Origin: Paracoccaceae bacterium
Lineage (GTDB): Bacteria > Pseudomonadota > Alphaproteobacteria > Rhodobacterales > Rhodobacteraceae
Length of the DNA: 60,210 bases
Assembly (NCBI GenBank): GCA_027492585.1
Contig: JAPUEK010000064.1
Coordinates: 1-60,210, forward strand
Direction of reading: 5' to 3'
Shown here: piece after piece, positions 52,962 to 60,210 of the stretch
Layout: the number at the start of each line of letters is the position of its first letter
How positions within the stretch are numbered: the first letter of the stretch is position 1
Translations under genes and position numbers: made by a program
Notes under the pieces: generated by a model
Seen by the model: the letters and a program-made list of their open reading frames with translations, nothing else
The model's database searches: none
What the model was told of the DNA's origin: nothing

Positions 52962-53000
52962 CTGCGGTGCAGCATTGCAAGTGAATTTTCTGCAACGCAG
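52962..53000. promoter_or_regulatory. Two PhaR-type operators before phaP
   Basis: CTGC-GGT-GCAG (52962-52972) and CTGC-AAC-GCAG (52990-53000) both match the CTGC-N3-GCAG consensus known for PhaR in Paracoccus and Rhodobacter. They are 28 bp apart, upstream of phaP. Confidence 0.8.
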
Positions 53001-53070
53001 CGATGACCGGCGCGCAGGCCTTTCCCCTAGGGAAATCTCTGCGCGCCCAATCGTTTGGCCAAATGGCCGG

Positions 53071-54864
53071 TCAGACCGCAGGGATTGCGCTGACATAAAG
53101 CCCCGGTGCGGGGCCAAGCACGGGACGTTCCGCAGAGCCCGGCGCACGGGCGGGGATTCGCGGGCCGGAGCGTTCGGCGAGCCATTCTCCCCAGCGGGGC
53201 CACCAGCTCCCGGCGGTGAAAGTCGCGCCCTCGCGGAAGTCTTCCGCCACGGTCATCGGCGCCGGATTGGTGTAATGGCCGTATTTGCCCTTGGACGGCG
53301 GATTGATGATCCCGGCGATATGCCCCGATTGCGAAAGGATGAAGGTCTTGTCGGTCGAGCCCATCCTGGCCACGCCATTGTAGCTGCCGCGCCAATGGGC
53401 GATGTGGTCGGTCTCGCAGGCAATGGCGCAGAGCGGCAGCTTCACTCCGGCAAGGCTGACCGGCTTGCCGAAAACCTCGAACTCGCCCTTCGCAAAGCCG
53501 TCCTGCTGGCAGAGGCCGCGCAGATATTCGATCGCCATTTTCGCCGGCAGGTTGGTGCCGTCGCCATTCCAGTAAAGAAGATCGAAGGCCGGCGGCGCCT
53601 CGCCCATCATGTAGCTCTTGATGGCCGGGCCGTAGATCAGGTCGTTGGACCGCAGGTAGGAGAAGGTCCGGCTCATGTAGAGCTTCGACAGGATGCCATC
53701 GGCGCGGCTCTGCCGCTCGATCCCGTCGACGAAATCATTGTCGAGGAACACCCCGACCTCGCCCGGATCGGAGAAATCGGTCAGCGTGGTGAAGAAGGTG
53801 GCGGATTTCACCGTCTTGTCCCCTGCCCTTTCCAGATGGGCGAGGGTCAGGCCGAGCGTGGTGCCGGCAATGCAATAGCCGACCGCATTGATCTGCGCCT
53901 CGCCGGTGATGCGGCGGACCTCGGCCATCGCGGTCAGATAGCCTTCGCGGATGTAATCATCCATGCCGACATCGGCATAGGAGGCATCGGGATTGACCCA
54001 AGAGACGACAAACAGCGTGAAGCCCTGATCGACGATCCATTTGATCAGGCTGTTCTGCGGTTTCAGGTCCATGACGTAGAACTTGTTGATCCACGGCGGG
54101 AAGATCAGCAGCGGCGTCTGATGCACGGTTTCGGTGGTGGGCGTATACTGGATCAGCTCCAGCATCCGGTTGCGGAAGACGACGGCGCCGGGGGTGGTGG
54201 CGATGTTCTGACCGACGTGGAAGGCCTCGCGGTCGGCAAGCGTCACGAGCAATTCGCCATTGTTGGCCTCGATATCGGCCACAAGGTTTTCCAGCCCCTT
54301 CACCAGACTTTCGCCATCGGTGGCAATCGCCTTTTCAAGCGCATCGGGATTGGTGCCGAGGAAATTCGTGGGCGACAGCATGTCCACGATCTGCCTGGTG
54401 AAATACTCCACCCGGCGCTTCTCGCCCGGCTCGATCCCCTCCATGTCCTGCACGGCTGTCTGCACCGCCTCGGAATTGATGAGATACTGCTGTTTGAGGT
54501 AGTTGAAGGCCGGATGGCTGTCCCAGAGCGGATTGGCAAAGCGGCGGTCCTTGGGGCCGGGGTCCTCGGGGGCCTTGAACTCCCCCTTCACGAGCGCCTG
54601 CTGGGCCTCGACATAATGCTTCAGGCTCTTGCCCCAGAAGCCGATCTGATGCTCCAGCACCTTGGCCGGATTCTGCATCATCGCAGCCAGATAGGCCGAA
54701 GCCGCCTTCATGTAGACATCCTGGGACGGCCCGTTCAGCGCGGTGTCGTGCTGTTTCTGCCGGGCGAGCGCAGCCATCAGACGCTCCGTCAGGGTTTCGA
54801 CCCTGGCAAGATTGGCGTTTAGTTTCTCCAACTTCAGGCTTGCGTCACTGTCTTCGGTTGTCAT
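53071..54864 (-). CDS. phaC: Class I poly(3-hydroxyalkanoate) synthase
   Basis: 597 residues, class I length. The lipase-like box is GYCIAGTTLGLTLAHLE with the catalytic Cys. The conserved synthase core is PLLIFPPWINKFYVMDLKPQ and NSLIKWIVDQGFTLFVVSWV; the catalytic Asp lies in the DHIAHWRG region and the His in FILSQSGHIAGIINPPS. It polymerises (R)-3-hydroxybutyryl-CoA on granules. It is divergent from phaZ; the 88-bp gap holds a PhaR-type site. It precedes phaP on the same strand. Confidence 0.97.
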   Translation of the reverse strand: MTTEDSDASLKLEKLNANLARVETLTERLMAALARQKQHDTALNGPSQDVYMKAASAYLAAMMQNPAKVLEHQIGFWGKSLKHYVEAQQALVKGEFKAPEDPGPKDRRFANPLWDSHPAFNYLKQQYLINSEAVQTAVQDMEGIEPGEKRRVEYFTRQIVDMLSPTNFLGTNPDALEKAIATDGESLVKGLENLVADIEANNGELLVTLADREAFHVGQNIATTPGAVVFRNRMLELIQYTPTTETVHQTPLLIFPPWINKFYVMDLKPQNSLIKWIVDQGFTLFVVSWVNPDASYADVGMDDYIREGYLTAMAEVRRITGEAQINAVGYCIAGTTLGLTLAHLERAGDKTVKSATFFTTLTDFSDPGEVGVFLDNDFVDGIERQSRADGILSKLYMSRTFSYLRSNDLIYGPAIKSYMMGEAPPAFDLLYWNGDGTNLPAKMAIEYLRGLCQQDGFAKGEFEVFGKPVSLAGVKLPLCAIACETDHIAHWRGSYNGVARMGSTDKTFILSQSGHIAGIINPPSKGKYGHYTNPAPMTVAEDFREGATFTAGSWWPRWGEWLAERSGPRIPARAPGSAERPVLGPAPGLYVSAIPAV

Positions 54865-54888
54865 GTTAAACTTTCCCCCCTATTCTCG

Positions 54889-54899
54889 CTGCTGTGCAG
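54889..54899. promoter_or_regulatory. PhaR-type operator between phaC and phaZ
   Basis: CTGC-TGT-GCAG matches the CTGC-N3-GCAG consensus and sits in the 88-bp divergent gap, 25 bp from the phaC start and 54 bp from the phaZ start. Confidence 0.7.
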
Positions 54900-54952
54900 C
54901 ATATCGCCGCCTTGCCTCCGGGGTAATGCGACGCTTCGGCAAGGAGACGCAG

Positions 54953-56227
54953 ATGAAGTATATGGCGACCTATGACCTTATGGAAAGCGTTCGCAACACG
55001 AATGAGTGGCTGGGCGCGACGGCGCGGGCCATGGCGAGCTATCCCGCCTTTGCCCTGACGATGAATCCGATGCTGCAACTGACCGCCGCCTGGGGCGAAG
55101 TGGCCGAACGCAGCTTCTCGCGCATGGTTGCCAAGCCCGACTGGGGCATCCGCTCCATTCCCGGACCGGAAGGACAGGATCACCTCGTCGATGTGAAAAC
55201 GGTGGTGGAAAAGCCCTTCGGCAGCCTCGTGCAGTTCTTCGTGCGCCGCCGGGCGCCGATGGCCCGCAAGATCCTTCTCGTGGCACCGATGTCGGGTCAC
55301 TATGCGACGCTCCTGCGTTCCACCGTGGCGAGCCTGCTGCCCGATGCCGATGTCTATGTCACCGACTGGCACAATGCCCGTGACATTCCGGTGTCGGAGG
55401 GGAAATTCGATGTCGAGGATTACACGCTCTACCTCGTGGAATTCATGCGCCACCTCGGGCCGGACAGCCATGTGATCGCCGTCTGCCAGCCCGCGCCGCT
55501 GACCCTGGCCGCGACCGCCTATCTGGCGGGCGAGGAGCCGGATGCCCAGCCGCGCACCCTCACGCTCATCGGCGGCCCGATCGACCCGGATGCGGCGGCC
55601 ACCGAGGTGACCGATTTCGGGCGGCGCATCACCATGGGGCAGCTCGAACAGATCGCCATCCAGCGTGTCGGCTTCAAGTACAAGGGCGTCGGGCGGCTGG
55701 TCTATCCGGGGCTGCTGCAACTCCAAAGCTTCATTTCGATGAATGCCGAGCGTCATTCCAAGGCCTTCTCGGAGCAGATCCTGCGCGTCGCCCGCGGCGA
55801 GGCCCGCGACAATGACGCCCACAACCGCTTCTACGACGAATACCTCGCCGTGATGGACATGACGGCCGAATTCTACCTTTCGACGGTGGAGCGGATCTTC
55901 AAGAACCGCGAGATCGCGCGCAACGAATTCACCGTGGCGGGCAAGAAGGTCGATATCGGCGCGATCACCCGCGTGGCGGTCAAGACGGTGGAAGGGGAGA
56001 AGGACGACATCTCCGCCCCCGGCCAATGCGTTGCGGCGCTGAAGCTGCTGACCGGGCTGCCCGAAACGAAAAAGGCACAGCATCTGGAGCCGGAAGCCGG
56101 CCATTACGGCATCTTCGCGGGCAAGAGCTGGCGGCTCAACATCCGCCCGCTGGTGCTGAGCTTCATCGACGCGAATTCGGATGCGCCGAAGAAGTCGCCC
56201 GTCGTACCGCTGAAAGTGGCCCAGTAA
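54953..56227 (+). CDS. phaZ: Intracellular polyhydroxybutyrate depolymerase
   Basis: 424 residues. PHB_depo_C-type intracellular depolymerase: KILLVAPMSGHYATLLRSTV, VYVTDWHNARDIPVSEGKFD, and the cysteine nucleophile in VIAVCQPAPLTLAATAYLAG. LIGGPIDPDAAATEVTDF and the C-terminal His in EAGHYGIFAGKSWR are also present. It mobilises stored PHB to 3-hydroxybutyrate oligomers or CoA thioesters. ATG at 54953 has AAGGAG upstream. It is divergent from phaC. Confidence 0.96.
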   Translation: MKYMATYDLMESVRNTNEWLGATARAMASYPAFALTMNPMLQLTAAWGEVAERSFSRMVAKPDWGIRSIPGPEGQDHLVDVKTVVEKPFGSLVQFFVRRRAPMARKILLVAPMSGHYATLLRSTVASLLPDADVYVTDWHNARDIPVSEGKFDVEDYTLYLVEFMRHLGPDSHVIAVCQPAPLTLAATAYLAGEEPDAQPRTLTLIGGPIDPDAAATEVTDFGRRITMGQLEQIAIQRVGFKYKGVGRLVYPGLLQLQSFISMNAERHSKAFSEQILRVARGEARDNDAHNRFYDEYLAVMDMTAEFYLSTVERIFKNREIARNEFTVAGKKVDIGAITRVAVKTVEGEKDDISAPGQCVAALKLLTGLPETKKAQHLEPEAGHYGIFAGKSWRLNIRPLVLSFIDANSDAPKKSPVVPLKVAQ

Positions 56228-56254
56228 GGCGCCTCCGTCAGGGCGCCTTACTGG
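56221..56254. terminator. Hairpin between converging phaZ and hydrolase genes
   Basis: CCAGTAAGGCGCC and GGCGCCTTACTGG form a perfect 13-bp stem with an 8-nt loop; the left arm contains the phaZ stop codon. There is no T run, so termination in both directions is inferred from structure and position. Confidence 0.6.
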
Positions 56255-56259
56255 GCGTC

Positions 56260-56970
56260 TCAGCGCAGCATCATCGGACCTGCCAGAAAGGCGGCGATCG
56301 CCTCGCTGATGGCTTCGGGCTGTTCGAGCGGGGCCAGATGGCCCGCGCCCTCGATCACCTGCAACGTGCCATAGGGCATCAGATTCGCGGTGAATTCCTG
56401 CCGCCGCATCGGCACCAGCGTATCGGCTTGCCCCGCGAGGATCAGCGCGGGCAGCTTGATCCGCCGCAGGATCTTCTGCTGGTCCGGGCGGCGTTGCAGG
56501 GCGCGGCTCTGACGCAGGAAAACCCCCTCGCCAAGCTGCAGCGCCATGTCGCGCACGAGGTCGAGGATCTCCGCCCGCCAGGGGCTCTCGGCAAGCGCGG
56601 TCTCCGGCACCTCCTGCCGCATCGCCTCCGCCAGCCGGCCGGAGCGCGCCGCAACCATCCGCGCCTCGCGCGCGGCGGCGACAGCCGGGGGTTCGGCCAG
56701 CGGATCGCAGGCCATCAGCACCACCCGCGTCACCCGGTCCGGCACCCGCCGGATGAGGTCGAGCGCCACATCCCCGCCGAGCCCGTGACCCAGCAGCGCA
56801 AAGCGCGGCGGCAGGCCGGGGACCATCGCTTCCGACATCTGCTCCACCGTGTCGCCGGAGGTCGGCAGCACCACCTGCATCGCCCGGCCGGCGCCGAGAT
56901 GGACAAGCTGCGGCAGGAAAAGCCGGGCATCGGCCATCAGGCCGGGGATGATGACCAGCGGCTCGATCAT
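56260..56970 (-). CDS. Alpha/beta hydrolase-fold protein with altered nucleophile elbow
   Basis: 236 residues. The fold is clear: EPLVIIPGLMADARLFLPQL, FALLGHGLGGDVALDLIRRV, LPALILAGQADTLVPMRRQE, VIEGAGHLAPLEQPEAISEA. The nucleophile position, normally GxSxG, reads G-H-G-L-G, so the catalytic Ser is Gly. Catalysis by the usual triad is therefore unlikely unless the residue is supplied differently; the acid Asp and the His remain. ATG at 56970. It converges with phaZ. Confidence 0.8.
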   Translation of the reverse strand: MIEPLVIIPGLMADARLFLPQLVHLGAGRAMQVVLPTSGDTVEQMSEAMVPGLPPRFALLGHGLGGDVALDLIRRVPDRVTRVVLMACDPLAEPPAVAAAREARMVAARSGRLAEAMRQEVPETALAESPWRAEILDLVRDMALQLGEGVFLRQSRALQRRPDQQKILRRIKLPALILAGQADTLVPMRRQEFTANLMPYGTLQVIEGAGHLAPLEQPEAISEAIAAFLAGPMMLR

Positions 56971-57096
56971 CCGGCATAGCCCCGCCGGATTGTCCGGAAA
57001 GTGAAAGATCTGATCTTCTCCACCCCGGTCTCCACGCAAAGAATCAAGGGGTTTCTGCAAACCCTCGCTGGTGGCTTCATTGGAAAAGTGAAAGCC

Positions 57097-57840
57097 TCAC
57101 CCACGAGCCAGAACCTCCTCCGTCGCCGTCTCGATCAGGGCGAGACAGTCGGGCGAGGAAAACCGATGATCCGCCCCCTTGACCAGCACCAGCCGGATAT
57201 CCCCGCCCTCCGCATGGTCCAGAAGCCGCAGCGCCACGGCGGGCGGCACATCGGTATCGGCGGTCCCCTGCAACAGCCGCACCGGGAACGGCAGCGGCAA
57301 GGGCGCGCGCAGCACCAGCCGGCCGCGCCCTTCCTCGATCAGGCGCCGGGTGATGACATAGCCCGCCGGATCGTAGTCCGAGGGCAGCACCACCCGTCCC
57401 GCCGCCAGCTCCGCCCGCTGCGCCGGGGAGAAGCCCGCCCACATGCTGTCCTCGGTGAAATCCGGGGCGGCGGCGATGCCCACCAGGCCTGCCACCCGCT
57501 CGGGCATGGCCCGCGCCACAAGAAGCGCAATCCATCCCCCCATGGAGGACCCCACCAGCACCAGCGGCCCGGCCGTCACCGCTTCGATGACGGCAAGCGC
57601 ATCCTCGAACCAGTCACCGATGGCGCCATCCAGAAAGGCACCGTCACTTTCGCCATGGCCTGAATAGTCGAGCCGCAGAAAGGCCCGGCCCGTCCGTTCC
57701 GCCCAGCCCTGCAGATGCACGGCCTTGGTGCCGCCCATGTCGGATTTGAAACCGCCGAGAAAGACCACGCAAGGTCCTTGCCCCCCGGTCAGGTGATAGG
57801 CGATGCGGCGGCCCTGCGGGGTGGTCAGAAACTCGGGCAA
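57097..57840 (-). CDS. Alpha/beta hydrolase (ABHD10-like)
   Basis: 247 residues from a TTG start at 57840, supported by AAGGAG upstream and by homologous N-termini beginning near EFLTTPQGRRIAYH. The oxyanion turn is VFLGGFKSDMGGTKA, then LRLDYSGHGESDGAFLDG, nucleophile elbow LVGSSMGGWIALLVAR (Ser intact), LLQGTADTDVPPAVALRLLD with the acid, and VKGADHRFSSPDCL with the His. It resembles the ABHD10 acyl-esterase branch. The gene follows the Tag-type gene by 30 bp on the same strand. Confidence 0.88.
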   Translation of the reverse strand: MPEFLTTPQGRRIAYHLTGGQGPCVVFLGGFKSDMGGTKAVHLQGWAERTGRAFLRLDYSGHGESDGAFLDGAIGDWFEDALAVIEAVTAGPLVLVGSSMGGWIALLVARAMPERVAGLVGIAAAPDFTEDSMWAGFSPAQRAELAAGRVVLPSDYDPAGYVITRRLIEEGRGRLVLRAPLPLPFPVRLLQGTADTDVPPAVALRLLDHAEGGDIRLVLVKGADHRFSSPDCLALIETATEEVLARG

Positions 57841-57870
57841 GGCGCTCTCCTTCAGGTCGCGCCGACCCTA

Positions 57871-58563
57871 TCAAGGCCCGGCGCCGCTGCCAACCGCACC
57901 AATGCTCTGCGCCAGCACCCGGCTGATCACATTGAGCGGCTGCCCGCTTTGCGCGCGCCACTGGTTGAAGGCCGCCTGCACCGCCGCCATGGCGCGGGCC
58001 GAACCCGGCGGGCCGGAGATCACCCCCTCCTCCACCAGCCGCGCCACCACATCCGGCCCCAGGGTGAAGCTCTCCTTGCCCATGTGCCGCAGCATGTAGG
58101 CCCCGGTGGAGCCGCCGAGCCGGCTGCCGTTCCTGCCGAGCCAGCCCAGAAGCCCGGCGAAATCCTCTGCCGGCCAATCGGCGATGCGCCGCCCGAAGCC
58201 GCCGCTCTCCCGCGCCACTTCCTGCACGAAGACCGCATTGTCTCGGATCGCCACGATCTTCGCGCCGGAACGGATCACGCGGGTATCGCCGAGCAGGGCC
58301 TCCAGCCGGTCGCCCTCGATCATCGCCACCCGCCCCGGAACGAAGCCCTCGAAGGCCGCCTCGATCCCCGGCCATTTCGCCTCCACCACCTTCCAGCTTA
58401 TCCCCGCCTGAAAGATGCCGCGCGCCATGACCGCCAGCCAGCGGTCGTCGGGGATCGCGGCAAGCGCCTCCGGCGCAAGGGGCGCCGAAGCCCCGGCAAG
58501 AACCGCCGCCGCCCCGCCCTTGCGCTCCGCCGCGATGGCCAGAATCTCCCCGAATGTCCGCAT
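57871..58563 (-). CDS. DNA-3-methyladenine glycosylase I family protein
   Basis: 230 residues. Tag-like core: DDRWLAVMARGIFQAGISWK, VVEAKWPGIEAAFEGFVPGR, IVAIRDNAVFVQEVARESGG. The helix-hairpin-helix style SRLGGSTGAYMLRHMGKESF follows, with FTLGPDVVARLVEEGVISGP near the end. It would excise alkylated adenine from DNA. The protein is somewhat divergent from E. coli Tag and its zinc-snap Cys/His residues are not evident. ATG at 58563; probably first gene of a unit with the following hydrolase. Confidence 0.85.
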   Translation of the reverse strand: MRTFGEILAIAAERKGGAAAVLAGASAPLAPEALAAIPDDRWLAVMARGIFQAGISWKVVEAKWPGIEAAFEGFVPGRVAMIEGDRLEALLGDTRVIRSGAKIVAIRDNAVFVQEVARESGGFGRRIADWPAEDFAGLLGWLGRNGSRLGGSTGAYMLRHMGKESFTLGPDVVARLVEEGVISGPPGSARAMAAVQAAFNQWRAQSGQPLNVISRVLAQSIGAVGSGAGP

Positions 58564-58610
58564 CCCCGCCCCCTCTTTCCGTCAGACTGCCAGAGCGGCG
58601 CGCGCGCTCA

Positions 58611-58652
58611 AAGCCCTTTCACATTGGCTCAAATATCCCCGCCGGAGGCCCC
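58611..58652 (+). repeat. Dispersed intergenic repeat (copy 9, right half)
   Basis: AAGCCCTTTCACATTGG, then CTCAAATATCCCCGCCGG. It is the centre and right half of the bipartite form; the left half has been lost. It lies in the divergent gap between the Tag-type gene and thrS. Confidence 0.8.
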
Positions 58653-58763
58653 GGTTTCCTCCCGCACCCCCGTTGACTTTCGCGCCGGCCCGCGCCAAAA
58701 CCCACGCCATCATAACCCGCAACCGGGCGTTTCGTAGGCGCCAAAACGACGAGGATCAGGCCC

Positions 58764-60210
58764 ATGGCCCAGATTTCCCTGACATTTCCCGACGGCAATA
58801 TCCGCAATTACGAAGCGGGCGTGACCGCTGCCGAAGTGGCGGCCAGCATCGCCCCTTCGCTGGCCAAGGCCGCGATCTCCGCGCAGCTGGATGGCCGGCA
58901 CTGGGATCTGCAATGGCCGATCCCGGCCTCGGCGACGATCTCCATCAATACGATGAAGGATGACGCCCCCGCGCTCGAACTCATCCGCCACGACCTCGCC
59001 CATATCATGGCCCGCGCCGTGCAGGAGATCTGGCCCGACGTGAAGGTCACCATCGGCCCGGTCCGCGACTATGGCTGGTTCTACGATTTCGACCGGGCGG
59101 AGCCGTTCACCCCCGAAGACCTCGGCCAGATCGAGGCGAAGATGAAGCAGATCATCAACGCCCGCGACCCGGTGAAGACCGAAGTCTGGGACCGCGCCCG
59201 CGCGATCAAATTCTATGAAGACAAGGGGGAACCCTTCAAGGTCGAGCTGATCAACCGCATCCCCGAGGGCGAAGACCTGCGGATGTATTGGCACGGGGCC
59301 TGGCAGGATCTCTGCCGCGGCCCGCATCTGCAACACACAGGCCAGGTGCCTGCCGATGCCTTCAAGCTGACCCATGTGGCCGGCGCCTATTGGCTCGGCG
59401 ATGCCTCCCGCCCGATGCTGCAACGCATCTACGGCCTCGCCTTCAGGAACCGCGACGACCTCAAGGCCCACATGACCATGATGGAGGAGGCCGCCAAGCG
59501 CGACCACCGCAAGCTTGGCCGCGAGATGGATCTCTTCCACCTTCAGGACGAAGCGCCGGGCATGGTCTTCTGGCATCCGAACGGCTGGACGATCTGGCGC
59601 CAGCTGGAAGATTACATGCGCGGCCGCCTGCGTCAGGCCGGCTACAAGGAAATCCGCACCCCGCAGGTGGTGGACCGCATCCTTTGGGAAAAGTCCGGCC
59701 ATTGGGAGGCCTACCGCGAGAACATGTTCATCGTCGAGGTGGACGAGGAAGGCGCCAAGGAAAAGCGCATCAACGCGCTGAAACCCATGAACTGCCCCTG
59801 CCATGTGCAGGTCTACAATCAGGGTCTCAAATCCTACCGCGACCTGCCGCTGCGGCTGGCCGAATTCGGCTCCTGCCACCGCTACGAAAGCTCGGGTTCC
59901 ATGCACGGGCTGATGCGGGTGCGCGGCTTCACCCAGGACGACGCGCATATCTTCTGCACCGAGGACCAGATCGGTTCAGAATGTGAAGGGTTCATCAAGC
60001 TTCTGTCCTCGGTCTACAAGGACCTCGGCTTCGACGGGTTCGAGATCAAGTTCTCCACCCGCCCCGATGTCCGCATCGGCTCCGACGAGACCTGGGACAA
60101 GGTGGAAGGGATGCTCGAAGCCGCGATCAAGGCGGCGGGCGTTCCCTATGAGCTGAACCCCGGCGACGGCGCCTTCTACGGGCCGAAGCTCGACTTCAAG
60201 CTGACCGATG
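58764..60210 (+). CDS. thrS: Threonyl-tRNA synthetase, C-terminus beyond window
   Basis: 482 residues are visible of an expected ~650. N-terminal TGS domain ([20 protein letters not shown]). Editing domain: [20 protein letters not shown] with the H-x-x-x-H zinc/editing site, [16 protein letters not shown], and [12 protein letters not shown]. Class II catalytic core: motif 2 [20 protein letters not shown], zinc-ligand Cys in [13 protein letters not shown], and [11 protein letters not shown]. It charges tRNA-Thr. ATG at 58764 follows GAGGA. Anticodon-binding and end regions are outside the window. Confidence 0.98.
   Translation, partial: MAQISLTFPDGNIRNYEAGVTAAEVAASIAPSLAKAAISAQLDGRHWDLQWPIPASATISINTMKDDAPALELIRHDLAHIMARAVQEIWPDVKVTIGPVRDYGWFYDFDRAEPFTPEDLGQIEAKMKQIINARDPVKTEVWDRARAIKFYEDKGEPFKVELINRIPEGEDLRMYWHGAWQDLCRGPHLQHTGQVPADAFKLTHVAGAYWLGDASRPMLQRIYGLAFRNRDDLKAHMTMMEEAAKRDHRKLGREMDLFHLQDEAPGMVFWHPNGWTIWRQLEDYMRGRLRQAGYKEIRTPQVVDRILWEKSGHWEAYRENMFIVEVDEEGAKEKRINALKPMNCPCHVQVYNQGLKSYRDLPLRLAEFGSCHRYESSGSMHGLMRVRGFTQDDAHIFCTEDQIGSECEGFIKLLSSVYKDLGFDGFEIKFSTRPDVRIGSDETWDKVEGMLEAAIKAAGVPYELNPGDGAFYGPKLDFKLTD

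Overview
The window is about 60 kb of GC-rich, densely packed bacterial chromosome. It most likely comes from an alphaproteobacterium of the Rhodobacteraceae (Rhodobacter/Paracoccus relatives). This rests on the phaZ-phaC-phaP-phaR block, membrane-bound cytochrome-c urate oxidase (PuuD), an MeaB GTPase, biotin-dependent pyruvate carboxylase, Hint_2 and RTX exoproteins, and a dispersed intergenic repeat built on CAAATATCCCCGCCGG. The assignment is inference from gene content; no 16S gene is present. I see no IS element, prophage, plasmid origin or CRISPR array.

Layout. 0-4.3 kb: a truncated class V aminotransferase, two overlapping Lrp/AsnC regulators, a Hint-domain protein and ilvC. 4.4-8.5 kb: a sugar isomerase-like protein and a split MacA/MacB-type exporter operon. 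8.6-19.2 kb: a purine (urate) catabolic locus (uraH; a PuuE-UraD fusion; allE; allA; an NCS2 permease; then a LysR gene and puuD). It is interrupted by a decayed acetyltransferase, a small hypothetical and a kinase + class III PLP enzyme pair. 19.3-29.1 kb: hrpB, meaB, a secreted hydrolase, lldD, a LysR gene, a DUF4345 protein, trpA, a VOC protein and ychF. 29.1-36.8 kb: a gene-poor 0.56-kb stretch, tRNA-Ile2(CAT), a phosphoesterase and lipid kinase, purMN, rnd, a lipoprotein, sufE, tRNA-Glu and a lytic transglycosylase. 37.0-38.6 kb: an H-NOX-like protein coupled to an HNOBA-GGDEF diguanylate cyclase. 38.7-46.5 kb: uvrD/pcrA, a divergent MarR/MFS pair and a subtilisin-RTX protease. 46.7-57 kb: pyc, an EF-hand protein, a LysR gene and the PHA cluster. 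56.3-60.2 kb: two alpha/beta hydrolases, a Tag-type glycosylase and the start of thrS.

How the genes work together. PuuD, UraH, UraD and PuuE take urate to allantoate, and AllE and AllA finish to glyoxylate. The allantoate amidohydrolase needed between them is not in the window. PhaC, PhaP, PhaZ and PhaR form a complete polyhydroxybutyrate granule system. Perfect CTGC-N3-GCAG PhaR-type sites lie before phaP (two) and between phaC and phaZ, and one more lies in the pyc promoter region.

Most interesting items: an H-NOX homologue that has Pro where the heme-ligating His is expected and lacks the YxSxR motif, yet is still translationally coupled to a cyclase; a 22-bp element shared (20/22) between the Lrp-pair promoter and the ilvC promoter; several unreported-looking palindromic operators (before the aminotransferase, lldD, the protease and the MarR/MFS pair); and a nine-copy intergenic repeat family with two architectures.
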